From positions 2,666,001 to 2,730,000 of the forward strand of contig NZ_JACHJS010000001.1 in NCBI RefSeq assembly GCF_014203755.1: a DNA stretch of 64,000 nt, read 5' to 3'. A program made the position numbers and the translations under genes. Origin of the DNA: Saccharothrix violaceirubra (GTDB taxonomy: Bacteria; Actinomycetota; Actinomycetes; Mycobacteriales; Pseudonocardiaceae). The stretch's first letter is position 1. Each line of letters starts with the position of its first letter. The notes beneath the pieces were generated by a model. That model saw nothing but the letters and a program-made list of their open reading frames with translations, was not told the DNA's origin and ran no database searches. Below, one piece after another: positions 16,813 to 25,181 of the stretch.

Positions 16813-18897
16813 TTGGCTCGTCCAACCCGCCCGCCGGTGGACGAGGCACCGCCGTCCGCCGGGCTGCGCCGGATCATGTTGCTGATCAAGGTGTTCTCGT
16901 GGTTGTCCGGTGCCGCGTTCGCCTTCCAGCTGGTGTACTCCGGCACGGGCCCGCTGTGCTTCGCCGTCGTGGCGCTGGTGCTCGTCGTCGTCGCCACGTG
17001 GCTGCTGCTGCCCGACCGCGACCCGTGGGTCGTCCCGCTGATCGAGGGGCTGGTCGCGTGCGGCGCGTTCGCCGTGCTGCCGACCTCGCAGCCGATCGTG
17101 GGCTTCCTGTTCGCGGTGACCGTGCGGCGGTCGTCGCGCGGGGGCGAACACCGGTTCCCCTTCAAGGCGTTGCCGGTCGTCGTCGGGTACGCGCTGGGCC
17201 TGCTCGGGTCGATGGTGTTCGGCTCGGGCAGCATCACGTTCGGCAGCGTGATGCCGTTGGCGGGCCTGCTCGTCGGCACGACGGCGCTGTACGAGGTCGT
17301 GCGCTCGGCCGGTCTGGTCCGCGACGCGCACCGGACCGTCGAGGCGGTCGTGCGTGCGAGCCCGGTCGGCCTGGTGCTGGTCGACGCCACCGGGACGCCG
17401 CGACTGCGCAACGCCCGCGCGAACGCCCTGCTCGACCCCGGTCCGGTGCCGTGCCCGCACGGCCCGGACGTGTCGCGGTGCGAACGCGGCTGCCGCACCG
17501 ACGACGACCCGTACGAGGTGCGCGTCGACCGGGCGGACGGGACGAGCCGGGTGCTGTCCGTGCACGCGGTGTCCGTGGAAGGCCCGGACCACACCGTGAT
17601 CGCGGCCGTGGACGTGAGCAAGCGTCGGCAACTCGAGGACGCGCTGCGCACCCGCGCGGAACGCGACGAGCTGACCGGCCTGGTGTCGCGGGCGCACTTC
17701 CTGCACCTGGTGGACGAGGCGTTGCGCACCGGCGAGGTCGTCGGCCTGCTGGTGCTCGACCTCGACCAGTTCAAGGAGGTCAACGACACCGAGGGGCACG
17801 AGGCGGGCGACCGCTACCTGGTGTCGGCGGCCGAGCGGATCAACCGGGCGGCCGGTCCGGTCGCGACCGTGGCCCGCCTGGGCGGTGACGAGTTCGCCGT
17901 GCTGGCGCCCGGCCACGACGTGCGCGAGGCCGCCCGCCTGGCCACCCACATCCTCACCGAACTGGGCCGGCCGCTCACAGGCATGGGCTACGAGGTCGTC
18001 GTGCGGGCGAGCGTGGGCATCTCGGTGGCGGCCGAGCCGGGCATGCCGACGGCCGTGCTGCTGCGCGACGCGGACACCGCGATGTACGTGGCCAAGCGCG
18101 AGGGCGGCGCCCGGATCCGGGTGTTCCGGCGCGAGATGGGGGAGCGGCTCCTGGCACGCCAGCGCGACAAGGCCGACCTGCGCGTCGCCGTGGACGAAGG
18201 TCAACTGGTGCTGCACTACCAGCCGATCGTGGACCTGGCGACGTCGGCGGTGACCGGCTTCGAGGCCCTGGTGCGGTGGCAGCGGCCCGGCCACGGGCTG
18301 CTCGGGCCGGGCGCGTTCATCGACCTGGCCGAGGAGACGGGCCTGATCGTGCCGCTGGGCAACCGGGTCCTGGTCGGCGCGTGCGAGCAGGCGGTGCGCT
18401 GGCACACGCAGGGGCGGATGCTGGGCGTGACGGTGAACGTGTCGACGCGGCAGCTCTCGTCCGCGTCGTTCCTGACCTCGCTGGACCGCGCGCTGGCCAC
18501 GACCGGGCTGCCGCCCGCGCGGTTGACGCTGGAGGTCACCGAGTCCGTGTGGGCGGACGAGTCGGCCATGAAGGCGTTGATGGAGGTGCGGGGCACGGGC
18601 GTGCGCGTCGCCCTGGACGACTTCGGCACCGGGTACTCGTCGCTGAGCTACCTCCAGCGCTACCCGTTCGACGTGGTGAAGATCGACAAGTCGTTCACGT
18701 GGGCCCTGGGCGACACGGCCCGGACCGCGGGCGTGGTGCGCTGCATCATCGACCTGGCCGAGGTCCTGGGCGCGCACACCGTCGCCGAGGGGATCGAGAC
18801 GCCGGCCCAGGCCGCGTGGCTGCGCGACGCCGGTTGCGCGTTCGCCCAGGGCTACCTGTTCGGCCGCCCCGACCTCCCCGACAAGTGGCCGGCCTGA
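16813..18897 (+). CDS. Bifunctional GGDEF-EAL c-di-GMP protein
   Basis: This 694-residue protein starts at a TTG preceded by a GGGGG stretch; a later GTG is possible. The N-terminal 180 residues hold five or six membrane helices. A PAS-like segment at about 180-275 follows (ASPVGLVLVDATG), with a Cys-rich loop (CPHG, SRCERGC). The GGDEF domain has an intact LGGDEFAVL motif, and the EAL domain has intact GFEALVRW and DDFGTGYSS motifs. By family knowledge it can both make and break c-di-GMP, which in filamentous actinomycetes controls development. A TTGTCA-18-ATAGTG promoter-like pair lies about 55 bp upstream. Its 3' end meets the VOC gene with a 3-bp gap. Confidence 0.9.
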   Translation: MARPTRPPVDEAPPSAGLRRIMLLIKVFSWLSGAAFAFQLVYSGTGPLCFAVVALVLVVVATWLLLPDRDPWVVPLIEGLVACGAFAVLPTSQPIVGFLFAVTVRRSSRGGEHRFPFKALPVVVGYALGLLGSMVFGSGSITFGSVMPLAGLLVGTTALYEVVRSAGLVRDAHRTVEAVVRASPVGLVLVDATGTPRLRNARANALLDPGPVPCPHGPDVSRCERGCRTDDDPYEVRVDRADGTSRVLSVHAVSVEGPDHTVIAAVDVSKRRQLEDALRTRAERDELTGLVSRAHFLHLVDEALRTGEVVGLLVLDLDQFKEVNDTEGHEAGDRYLVSAAERINRAAGPVATVARLGGDEFAVLAPGHDVREAARLATHILTELGRPLTGMGYEVVVRASVGISVAAEPGMPTAVLLRDADTAMYVAKREGGARIRVFRREMGERLLARQRDKADLRVAVDEGQLVLHYQPIVDLATSAVTGFEALVRWQRPGHGLLGPGAFIDLAEETGLIVPLGNRVLVGACEQAVRWHTQGRMLGVTVNVSTRQLSSASFLTSLDRALATTGLPPARLTLEVTESVWADESAMKALMEVRGTGVRVALDDFGTGYSSLSYLQRYPFDVVKIDKSFTWALGDTARTAGVVRCIIDLAEVLGAHTVAEGIETPAQAAWLRDAGCAFAQGYLFGRPDLPDKWPA

Positions 18898-18900
18898 CCG

Positions 18901-19269
18901 TCAGGCGCGGTCGTGCAGGGTGATCCGGTAGCCGTCGGGGTCGGCGAAGGTGAACGTCCGGCCGAAGGGGCCGTCGATCGGCGCGGACACGATGGTGTGG
19001 CCGTCGGCGGCCAAGGCGTCGTGGATGTCCTGGACGTCCGTGGCGTGCAACCAGATGGCGACGCCGATGCCGGGTTGGGCGACGGCGTCCGGATCGGTGC
19101 CCGGGACGATGTCGCGCAGGGCGAACGCGATCGGCTTCGTCTCGAAGACGACGGCGTGCGGCGGTCCGGCCGGTGAGCGCACGAGGCCGAGGTACCGCTC
19201 GTAGAACGCCTGCGAGGCGGCGAGGTCGCGGGCCTGCAGCGAGATGAAGTCGGGTCCGGTGGTGGGCAT
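18901..19269 (-). CDS. VOC-family (glyoxalase fold) protein
   Basis: The protein has 122 residues with the beta-alpha-beta-beta-beta pattern of the vicinal oxygen chelate family. It begins DFISLQARDLAASQAFYER and ends with the FADPDGYRITLHD motif, whose neighbours usually contribute metal ligands. Substrates of small VOC proteins vary: methylglyoxal, antibiotics or aromatic diols. A GAAGGAG site precedes the ATG. It is divergent from a MarR gene, with two operator-like palindromes between them, so it is very likely the target of that repressor and may handle its inducer. Confidence 0.85.
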   Translation of the reverse strand: MPTTGPDFISLQARDLAASQAFYERYLGLVRSPAGPPHAVVFETKPIAFALRDIVPGTDPDAVAQPGIGVAIWLHATDVQDIHDALAADGHTIVSAPIDGPFGRTFTFADPDGYRITLHDRA

Positions 19270-19288
19270 GTCCGTGCTCCTTCGTCGT

Positions 19289-19306
19289 GTGTCAGTCTTC
19301 TGACAC
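19289..19306. promoter_or_regulatory. MarR operator 1
   Basis: A perfect palindrome, GTGTCAG-tctt-CTGACAC, in the 63-bp gap between the VOC and marR genes. Its centre is 28 bp from operator 2, close to a whole number of helical turns less a small offset. Confidence 0.7.
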
Positions 19307-19316
19307 GGGACAAGGT

Positions 19317-19334
19317 ATGTCAGAATACTGACAT
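19317..19334. promoter_or_regulatory. MarR operator 2, overlapping the marR start
   Basis: A perfect palindrome, ATGTCAG-aata-CTGACAT, shares the TGTCAG/CTGACA core with operator 1. The last bases belong to the marR ATG. No ribosome site fits, and a CAGAAT hexamer ends 6 nt before the ATG, so marR may be leaderless and autorepressed. Confidence 0.7.
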
Positions 19335-19779
19335 GAGTCAAGACGGGATCGACCTGGAGACCTCGCTGGGTTACCTGCTCAAGGAGGCGTCGAGTGCCCT
19401 GCGCGTGGCGATGGAGGAGGTGTTGCGCCCGCTGGGGATGAGCGTGACGCACTACGCCTGTCTGGAGTTGCTGGCGCAGCGGCCGGGTCTGTCGAACTCC
19501 GAACTCGCGCGGGGCGCGTTCGTGACCCGGCAGACGATGAACGTGCTGCTCCGGTCCCTGGAACGGGACGGCTACGTGACCAGACCCGAGGCGGCGCCCG
19601 TCGGGAAGGTGCTCCCCACGCGGCTCACGCCGCGCGGTCGGCGCAGCCTGGGGAAGGCGACCGCGGCGGTGCGGTCCGTCGAGGACCGGATGCTGGCCGG
19701 GTTGGGCGGGGACGAGCGGGCGGCGGCGTTCCGGATCCTGCGGAGCATGGTCCGTTCCCTGCGCGAGGGCGAGGCATAG
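19333..19779 (+). CDS. MarR-family transcriptional regulator
   Basis: This 148-residue protein has the MarR winged helix at about residues 35-105, with the recognition region NSELARGAFVTRQTMNVLL and the wing region VTRPEAAPVGKVLPTRLT. It would act as a dimeric repressor released by a small ligand. It is divergent from the VOC gene, and one of two identical-core palindromes overlaps its own start codon, which indicates autoregulation. Length and domain order are normal. Confidence 0.92.
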   Translation: MSQDGIDLETSLGYLLKEASSALRVAMEEVLRPLGMSVTHYACLELLAQRPGLSNSELARGAFVTRQTMNVLLRSLERDGYVTRPEAAPVGKVLPTRLTPRGRRSLGKATAAVRSVEDRMLAGLGGDERAAAFRILRSMVRSLREGEA

Positions 19780-19814
19780 GAGCGACGCCGGGCCTGAGCG
19801 TTCTCATCGGCGAC

Positions 19815-19893
19815 GGGCCCGAGCGTGTGTTTCAGGGTGTCCGAGCGTGTGTTTCAGGGTGCGTGTTTCAGGGTGCCGGAGTGGCGGACTCGC
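19815..19893 (+). repeat. 22-bp intergenic repeat cluster, copy B
   Basis: Full units lie at 19836-19857 and 19872-19893, with partial units at 19815-19834 and 19858-19871. Units start GGTGYCCGAGYG, as in cluster A, but several end TGTTTCAG instead of ACTCGC. The last unit overlaps the neighbouring convergent gene, so it encodes the C-terminal tail SRESATPAP of the TenA-like protein. Confidence 0.65.
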
Positions 19894-20539
19894 GCGAGTG
19901 GGCGAGGGTGTTCCAGAACGACAGCTCGTACGCGTGGAGGAGGCGGGCGTACCCGATGGCGCGGTCGGGGGTCCAGCCGGTGGCGAGCACGTCGTCCAAC
20001 GCCCGCAGGCCCAACGCGTCCAGCTCGGGCGCCGGTTCGGCGAAGAAGTCGAAGAACGCGGTGCCCTCGGCGTCGAAGCCGTAGTGCTCGCGCAGCGCCT
20101 TGGCGATCGCGGCGCAATAGCCGCCCCATTCGGCGAAGTTCGCGAGAATCGCCAGGAGGGCGTCGTGCGGGTCGCCGTTGAGCGTCAGCCAGGCCACGTA
20201 GGCCGGGTACGACTGGCAACCCGGAAGCGGCCGGTACGTGGCCAGGTCGTCGTCCGACAAACCGGTCGCGGCGGCGAAATCCCGCAGCTTCGCCAATGCG
20301 AGTCCCTCTCCCGAAGCCACGGTCGAGAAGAACTCGCGTTGCGCCTGGACGTTCGACTGCGCGGCCAAGGCGAGGAATGCTCGCCAATCGCTGCGCACGA
20401 TGTGGAACTCCTCGGCCGCGAACGCGCGCAAGGTCTCCACAGGGGCCTGACCTGCGGCGATGAGTGGAACCAACAGATTCTCGCCGCCGCCGATCTCCCG
20501 TCGGACCCGCGCCAGAAGTTCCGCGCCGCTTCCCGCCAT
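19868..20539 (-). CDS. TenA/PqqC-type haem-oxygenase-fold protein
   Basis: The protein has 223 residues and is all helical, with the TenA-like features FAAEEFHIVRSDWRAFLAL near the start and FAEWGGYCAAIAKAL near residue 140. TenA proteins hydrolyse thiamin breakdown products, and related folds oxidise cofactors. The catalytic Cys of true TenA is not convincingly placed, so it may have another role. The ATG has an AAAGGGGG site. The C-terminal tail is encoded by an intergenic repeat unit, which suggests that the repeat replaced the original 3' end. No thiamin genes or TPP riboswitch are nearby. Confidence 0.65.
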   Translation of the reverse strand: MAGSGAELLARVRREIGGGENLLVPLIAAGQAPVETLRAFAAEEFHIVRSDWRAFLALAAQSNVQAQREFFSTVASGEGLALAKLRDFAAATGLSDDDLATYRPLPGCQSYPAYVAWLTLNGDPHDALLAILANFAEWGGYCAAIAKALREHYGFDAEGTAFFDFFAEPAPELDALGLRALDDVLATGWTPDRAIGYARLLHAYELSFWNTLAHSRESATPAP

Positions 20540-20691
20540 GCCGGTCGTCCCCCTTTGTCGTCGCGACGTCACACTATCGGGGGCGACCCGGATTCCACAG
20601 CACCCGGATGACGAGTCGGCCGACACCCATTGACGGCGCTTCGGATCACCGGTCTCATGGCCGCACCCGATGACGCAGACGGGAGCAGGGA

Positions 20692-23022
20692 TTGCGCGCC
20701 GCAGGAACCGGGTCGGTCGCGACACGGGACCGACTCTGGTGGTACTACCTCGTCGTCGGGCTGGCCGCCGTCGGCGTCTATTACGCCCTGCCGATCTTCG
20801 TGGGCACGATCCCGCTGCGCGTCCTGGTCTACTGCGCGGTGAGCGCCTCGGCCGCCGTCGCGGTCGGGTGGGGACTGCGCCGGCACCGCCCCGAGCACCG
20901 GGCGCCGTGGATCTTCCTGGGGCTGGGCCAACTCGTCTACGCCGCCGCCGACACGACGTTCTACACCGCGCACTACGTCCTGCTGCACACCGAATACCCG
21001 TCGGTGGCGGACGTCCTCTACCTCGCGCACTACCCGCTCGCCGTCGTGGCCCTCCTGCTGTTGATCCGCCGCCGACGCCGCGACCGCGACCTGCCCGGCC
21101 TGCTCGACGCCCTGTCCCTCACGGTCGCGGCCGGTGTGCTGTCCTGGGTGTTCGTGATCGGACCGCAGACCCGCCTGGGCACGCCGCTGCCGGTCGAACT
21201 CGCCTCGCTGGGCTACCCGGTGATGGACCTGGCGCTGCTGCTGGCCGCGTTGCGCCTGCTGTTCGGCGCGGGTGCGCGCGGGGCGTCGTTCGTGCTGCTC
21301 ACGGGCTGGCTCGCGGCCATCCTCACCGCCGATACGGTCTACGTCCTGCAACGCCTTTCGCAGACGTACGCGGCGGGCAACTTCCTCGACGCCATCTGGC
21401 TCACCGGCAACCTCGCCCTGGGCGCCGCCGCCCTGCACCCGTCCATGGGCGTGCTCGCCCGGCCCGCCGAACCCGCGCCCGCCCGGCTTACGTGGCCGCG
21501 CCTGGTCGTGCTGGCGGCGGGCGCGATCGTGGGGCCGATCGTGTTGATAGTGCAGTACTTCCACGGCGAGCAACGGGACGTGCCCGTGCTCGCGGCGGGG
21601 TGCGCGGTGCTGTTCGCGCTCATCGCGAGCCGCCTGGCCGGGCTCGCGGTGGACCAGCGCCGGCTCGCGATCACCGACAGCCTCACCGGCCTGTACGGGC
21701 GGCGGCACTTCGAGGCGTGCCTGGACGCCGAGGTCGCCCGGAGTCGGCGCACGGGCGCGGACCTGGGCGTGGTGATCCTGGACGTGGACCGCTTCAAGTC
21801 CATCAACGACCGGTTCGGCCACCCCGGCGGCGACCGGGTGCTGGTGGAGATCGCGGCCCGGCTGCGCGCGGTCGCCGGGTCGGGTGCCGTGCTGGCCCGG
21901 CACGGCGGCGAGGAGTTCGCGCTGCTGGCCGTCGGCGTGGCCGGGCCCTGCCTGGTCGAGTTGACCGAGCGCCTGCGCGGCGCCGTGTCCCGCACGCCGA
22001 TCGAGGTCGGCGGACGCCACTCGGTGACGGTCACGGTGTCGGCGGGCACGGCCTCGTTCGCACCGCACCACGGCAGTGCGTCGGCCCTGGTGACCTCGGC
22101 CGACCAGGCGCTCTACCGGGCGAAGGAGGAGGGGCGCGACCGCGCCGTCGCCGGTGCCGCCCAGTCGTTCGCCACCCAGCCGTCCGCCACCCAGCCGCCC
22201 GACGGCGAGCCGGACGACTACCTCGACCGGCTCGCCGACGCGGTGGACGCCGCACGCGGCACGCCCGGCCGGTCGGCGGAGGTCGCGGAGTGGGCGCGCA
22301 CGCTCGCCGAACGCCTGAGCCTCGACCCGGCCCAGGTCCGCACCGCCCGCCGCGCGGGCCGTCTGCTGGACGTCGGCCTGATCGCCCACCCGTGCCTGTG
22401 GGCGGTGCTGGAACGGGCCGCCTGCGGTCACACCGAGCACCACGCCTTCGACCGACTCCCGGTCCACGGCCGATCCTCGGGAGGAGTGGCCGGTGGCGGT
22501 GCCGTCGGGCCCGCGTCGTCGGTGCGGGCCCGGGGTGGTGGGGGCGCGGCGACGAGGTCCCCGGTGCCGGGTTCGGAAGGCGTGGTCGACGCCGGCCCGG
22601 GAGGGAGTGGGCTGGACGTCGTGGCCGCGTCCCCGAAGCCTCCGGGGAGTGCGGCCGGCACCGGACCGGTCGGACGCGAGGGGCATGTCGAGACCGGTGC
22701 CCTGCTGGTCGCGGTCGCGCCCGACCACGACGACGTGGCCGAGGTGGTGCGTCGGTACCGCGACCCGTGGGACGGAGCCCGGATCGAGGCCCGCATCGTG
22801 GCCGTCTGCGACACCTGGGCCGCCCTGCTCGCGGCGGGCACCCCGGCCGACAAGGCGGCCGACGAACTGCGGGCCGCCCGCGCGACCGTGCTCGACCCGG
22901 ACGTGGTCGACCTCTTCCTGGCGCTGCGGGCGTCGGGGCACGCGGTGGCGGTCAGGGAGGCGACCGCGCACCGCGCACCCGGACGGGCATCCCGCTCCCG
23001 GGCGCGGTGGGAGCGGGCGTGA
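20692..23022 (+). CDS. Membrane GGDEF diguanylate cyclase with decayed HD-GYP tail
   Basis: The 776-residue protein starts at a TTG with a GGGAGCAGGG site. Eight or nine TM helices fill residues about 15-325. A GGDEF domain follows at about 330-485, with an active HGGEEFALL signature and ILDVDRFKSINDRFGH. The C-terminal 250 residues look like an HD-GYP remnant: LLDVGLIAHP stands where HDIGKI is expected, and RYRDPWDGARIEARIVAVCDTW where HHE..DG.GYP would be. A Gly/Ser/Pro-rich insert of roughly 100 residues splits this part. I infer c-di-GMP synthesis but no hydrolysis. Three c-di-GMP-type proteins occur in this window. Confidence 0.85.
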   Translation: MRAAGTGSVATRDRLWWYYLVVGLAAVGVYYALPIFVGTIPLRVLVYCAVSASAAVAVGWGLRRHRPEHRAPWIFLGLGQLVYAAADTTFYTAHYVLLHTEYPSVADVLYLAHYPLAVVALLLLIRRRRRDRDLPGLLDALSLTVAAGVLSWVFVIGPQTRLGTPLPVELASLGYPVMDLALLLAALRLLFGAGARGASFVLLTGWLAAILTADTVYVLQRLSQTYAAGNFLDAIWLTGNLALGAAALHPSMGVLARPAEPAPARLTWPRLVVLAAGAIVGPIVLIVQYFHGEQRDVPVLAAGCAVLFALIASRLAGLAVDQRRLAITDSLTGLYGRRHFEACLDAEVARSRRTGADLGVVILDVDRFKSINDRFGHPGGDRVLVEIAARLRAVAGSGAVLARHGGEEFALLAVGVAGPCLVELTERLRGAVSRTPIEVGGRHSVTVTVSAGTASFAPHHGSASALVTSADQALYRAKEEGRDRAVAGAAQSFATQPSATQPPDGEPDDYLDRLADAVDAARGTPGRSAEVAEWARTLAERLSLDPAQVRTARRAGRLLDVGLIAHPCLWAVLERAACGHTEHHAFDRLPVHGRSSGGVAGGGAVGPASSVRARGGGGAATRSPVPGSEGVVDAGPGGSGLDVVAASPKPPGSAAGTGPVGREGHVETGALLVAVAPDHDDVAEVVRRYRDPWDGARIEARIVAVCDTWAALLAAGTPADKAADELRAARATVLDPDVVDLFLALRASGHAVAVREATAHRAPGRASRSRARWERA

Positions 23023-23062
23023 CACCGCCCGGCGGACCGGGGGACGGTCACACCGGGCGGTG
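23023..23062. terminator. Hairpin between convergent genes
   Basis: A perfect 10-bp stem, CACCGCCCGG/CCGGGCGGTG, with a 20-nt loop fills the 54-bp gap between the GGDEF gene and the SnoaL-like gene. It probably works in both directions. Confidence 0.55.
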
Positions 23063-23076
23063 GGTCTCGCGGGGAC

Positions 23077-23463
23077 TCAGGACTCGGCGGCCAGGATCAG
23101 CGACGAGTCGGCGACCTGCTCGAACGAGGTGACCTTGCCGTCGGCCACCTTCCAGATGTGGGTGAACCGGGCGGTCATGGACTTGCCGGTCGCGCGGTGG
23201 GTGCCGGCGTAGCGGCCCAGCGCGATCACGGTGTCGCCCGCGTCGAACAGCTCGTCCACGTTCGCCGCGAACGACGACCAGTCCGCGCCGATCTTGAAGA
23301 ACACGTTCTCCTTGATCGCCTCGACACCGGTGTACGTGCCGGCGTAGGTCGTGCCGTCGCACTCGGTCCAGGTGGCGTCGTCGGCGAGCACGCCGAGCAT
23401 GCCCGCCAGGTCACCCCGTTCGGATGCGGCGTAGTGGCCCTTGACGACGTCGTATGCGGTCAT
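23077..23463 (-). CDS. SnoaL-like / NTF2-fold protein
   Basis: This 128-residue single-domain protein has the cone-shaped NTF2/SnoaL fold. It begins with the helix YDVVKGHYAASERGDLAGMLGVL and continues with beta strands containing DATWTECDG and THIWKVADGKVTSFEQ. Such proteins are small isomerases, dehydratases or binding proteins, and the fold alone does not show the substrate. The ATG at 23463 has a GAGGAAG site. It is the last gene of the moaF/SDR group, 8 bp after the moaF stop, so it probably serves the same aromatic or amine pathway. Confidence 0.8.
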   Translation of the reverse strand: MTAYDVVKGHYAASERGDLAGMLGVLADDATWTECDGTTYAGTYTGVEAIKENVFFKIGADWSSFAANVDELFDAGDTVIALGRYAGTHRATGKSMTARFTHIWKVADGKVTSFEQVADSSLILAAES

Positions 23464-23471
23464 CTGCTTCC

Positions 23472-24245
23472 TCACACGGGTTCTTCGTTGGGGTAGGACA
23501 CCCGGCCCAACGGGATGATGAACGCGCCGCCGGGCGCGTTGCGGATGTCGCCGGCACCGGACAGGCCGAAGAACGCGCCCGTCGTGCGCAGGGCGTCCAT
23601 GTCGTAGAGCCAGGTCGTGGCGACCGGGATGCGGAACTCGCGGAACGTGAACACGTACTGGTTGTCCGCGATCTTGTACGCGGTCGCCAGGTCCACGTCG
23701 CCGTGCCCGAACTGCTCGCCGACCAGGCACTGCCAGGCGTACCGGGTCGAGGACAGGTACACGTGCTCGTACAGGTGGTTCGGGCTGTAGCGGTAGAGCG
23801 CCCGGAACCCGATCAGCTCACGGGTCTCGGCCGGCGCCTCGCCCGACGCCTCGACGCCGTCGCCCAGGTCCAGCACGCCCGGCCGGAACCGCTGTGACAC
23901 CTGCGGCACGCCGTCGACCTTCTCGGCGGCGATGGTCGACTCGACGGTGAGCACCCGTCGGTTCGCCACGTGCACGACGTGCACCTCGGCCACGCGCTCG
24001 TTCGCGTCGGTCGTGCGCTCGACGAAGAACGTGCCGGGCACGCCCTCGACCGCGTCGTAGCGGTCGGTGCCGGACGCGTCGCCGACGGACCAGTTCACGG
24101 TGGACTCGTCCACGAACGACAGTTCGGTGGTCACGCCGTCGTCGTGGCGCAGCACCCAGCGGGTGCCGACAAGGGCCGAGCTGCGCGGCAACCGGTTGCC
24201 GTCGATGCCCTTGGCGAAATCGTCTACGGTCTTCCAGTCAGACAA
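23472..24245 (-). CDS. moaF: MoaF-family protein
   Basis: The protein has 257 residues and matches the MoaF family, with an N-terminal beta-barrel half (VGTRWVLRHDDG, FVDESTVNWSVGD) and a C-terminal half containing HVYLSSTRYAWQCLVG. The start is a TTG with a GGGAGGA site 7 nt upstream. In Klebsiella, moaF belongs to a monoamine-regulated operon linked to tyramine oxidase; despite its name, a role in molybdenum cofactor synthesis is doubtful. Here it lies in an operon with SDRs downstream of homoprotocatechuate genes, and an amine oxidase is in the same window. This supports a role in aromatic amine use, perhaps binding or isomerising an intermediate. Confidence 0.8.
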   Translation of the reverse strand: MSDWKTVDDFAKGIDGNRLPRSSALVGTRWVLRHDDGVTTELSFVDESTVNWSVGDASGTDRYDAVEGVPGTFFVERTTDANERVAEVHVVHVANRRVLTVESTIAAEKVDGVPQVSQRFRPGVLDLGDGVEASGEAPAETRELIGFRALYRYSPNHLYEHVYLSSTRYAWQCLVGEQFGHGDVDLATAYKIADNQYVFTFREFRIPVATTWLYDMDALRTTGAFFGLSGAGDIRNAPGGAFIIPLGRVSYPNEEPV

Positions 24246-24261
24246 CGGTGTCCTCCCAGAC

Positions 24262-24339
24262 GGGGTGTGGCTCAGACGGGATGTGGCTCAGACGGGATGT
24301 GGCCCAGACAGGGTGTCGCTGAGCCAGGTGTGGGCTCAG
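24262..24339. repeat. 16-bp tandem repeat
   Basis: Three near-identical 16-bp units, consensus GGGRTGTGGCYCAGAC, lie at 24262-24277, 24278-24293 and 24294-24309. A degenerate fourth (24310-24325) and a partial fifth follow, running into the SDR stop. The array fills the gap between the SDR and moaF, directly upstream of the moaF ribosome site, and could affect their coupling. Confidence 0.7.
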
Positions 24340-25124
24340 GCGAGCGCGATGGTGGGCAGGTCGACGGCGCTGGCGCCGGAGTCCGCGGTCAGGTAGATGC
24401 CGGTGACGGCGGAGGACTCGGGCCCGGCGAGGAACGCGATCACGTTGGCGATCTCGTCGGCCTCGGCGGGGCGGCGCAGCGGGGTGTTCTCGGTGACGAG
24501 CGTGTACGCCTCTTCGCGGGACAGGCCCTTGGTCTCGCCGATGTGGGCCATCTGGATGTCGGCCATGGGCGTGCGGACCCAGCCGGGGCACACGGCGTTG
24601 GCGCGCACGCCGTGCTTGCCGTAGTCGCGGGCGATCGAGCGGGTCAGGCCGATGAGCGCGTGCTTGGTGGCGGTGTAGCCGGCCACGGCCGGACCGGCGA
24701 ACAGACCGGCCAGCGACGAGACGAACACGACCGAGCCGCCGCCGTCGACCAGGTCCGGCAGCGCGGCGCGGACGGTGACGAACGCGCTGGTCAGGTTCGC
24801 GTCCAGGGCGAGCTTCCAGTCGTCGTCGGAGGTGTCGGTCGCGGTGCCCAGGCCGTGGCCGCCGGCGTTGGCGACGACGAGGTCCACGCGGCCGAAGCGC
24901 TCGTGCGCCTTCTCGATCACGTTGGCCATGGCGGCGCTGTCGGCGGCGTCGGCCGGCACGACGAGCGCGGCGTCGCCGAGGCCCGCGGCGACCTCGTTGA
25001 GCGGGTCGGGGCGGCGCCCGGTGAGCACGACCTTGGCGCCTTCGGCGGCCAGGCGCGCGGCGGTCGCCGCTCCGATGCCGGTACCCGCACCGGTGATCAG
25101 GGCGACCCGGTCGGCAAACCTCAT
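24336..25124 (-). CDS. SDR-family oxidoreductase
   Basis: A classical short-chain dehydrogenase of 262 residues. The cofactor motif TGAGTGIG is at about residues 12-19, NAGG at about 90, and the catalytic Ser (VFVSSLAG), Tyr and Lys (GYTATKHALIG) are all present. The PGWVRTPM segment follows. The Arg-rich stretch after beta-2 (TGRRPD) favours NADP. The ATG at 25124 has a GGAGAG site. It lies between a degenerate SDR and moaF on the same strand. A role in oxidising or reducing an aromatic side-chain alcohol or ketone is inferred from context only. Confidence 0.88.
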   Translation of the reverse strand: MRFADRVALITGAGTGIGAATAARLAAEGAKVVLTGRRPDPLNEVAAGLGDAALVVPADAADSAAMANVIEKAHERFGRVDLVVANAGGHGLGTATDTSDDDWKLALDANLTSAFVTVRAALPDLVDGGGSVVFVSSLAGLFAGPAVAGYTATKHALIGLTRSIARDYGKHGVRANAVCPGWVRTPMADIQMAHIGETKGLSREEAYTLVTENTPLRRPAEADEIANVIAFLAGPESSAVTGIYLTADSGASAVDLPTIALA

Positions 25125-25181
25125 GGCACTCTCCAACTTGTTGTGCGGCCTCGGCGCGTGGGACGCCGCGGGGGTCTCAGG

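Noticed and set aside
19868..20539. TPP riboswitch near the TenA-like gene
   Set aside because: The 152 bp upstream shows no thi-box sequence or suitable folding pattern, and no other thiamin gene is nearby.
20569..23025. An 818-codon minus-strand frame opposite the GGDEF gene
   Set aside because: It is His/Gln/Arg/Pro-rich shadow sequence typical of GC-rich third-position bias, and the plus strand encodes a clear GGDEF protein.
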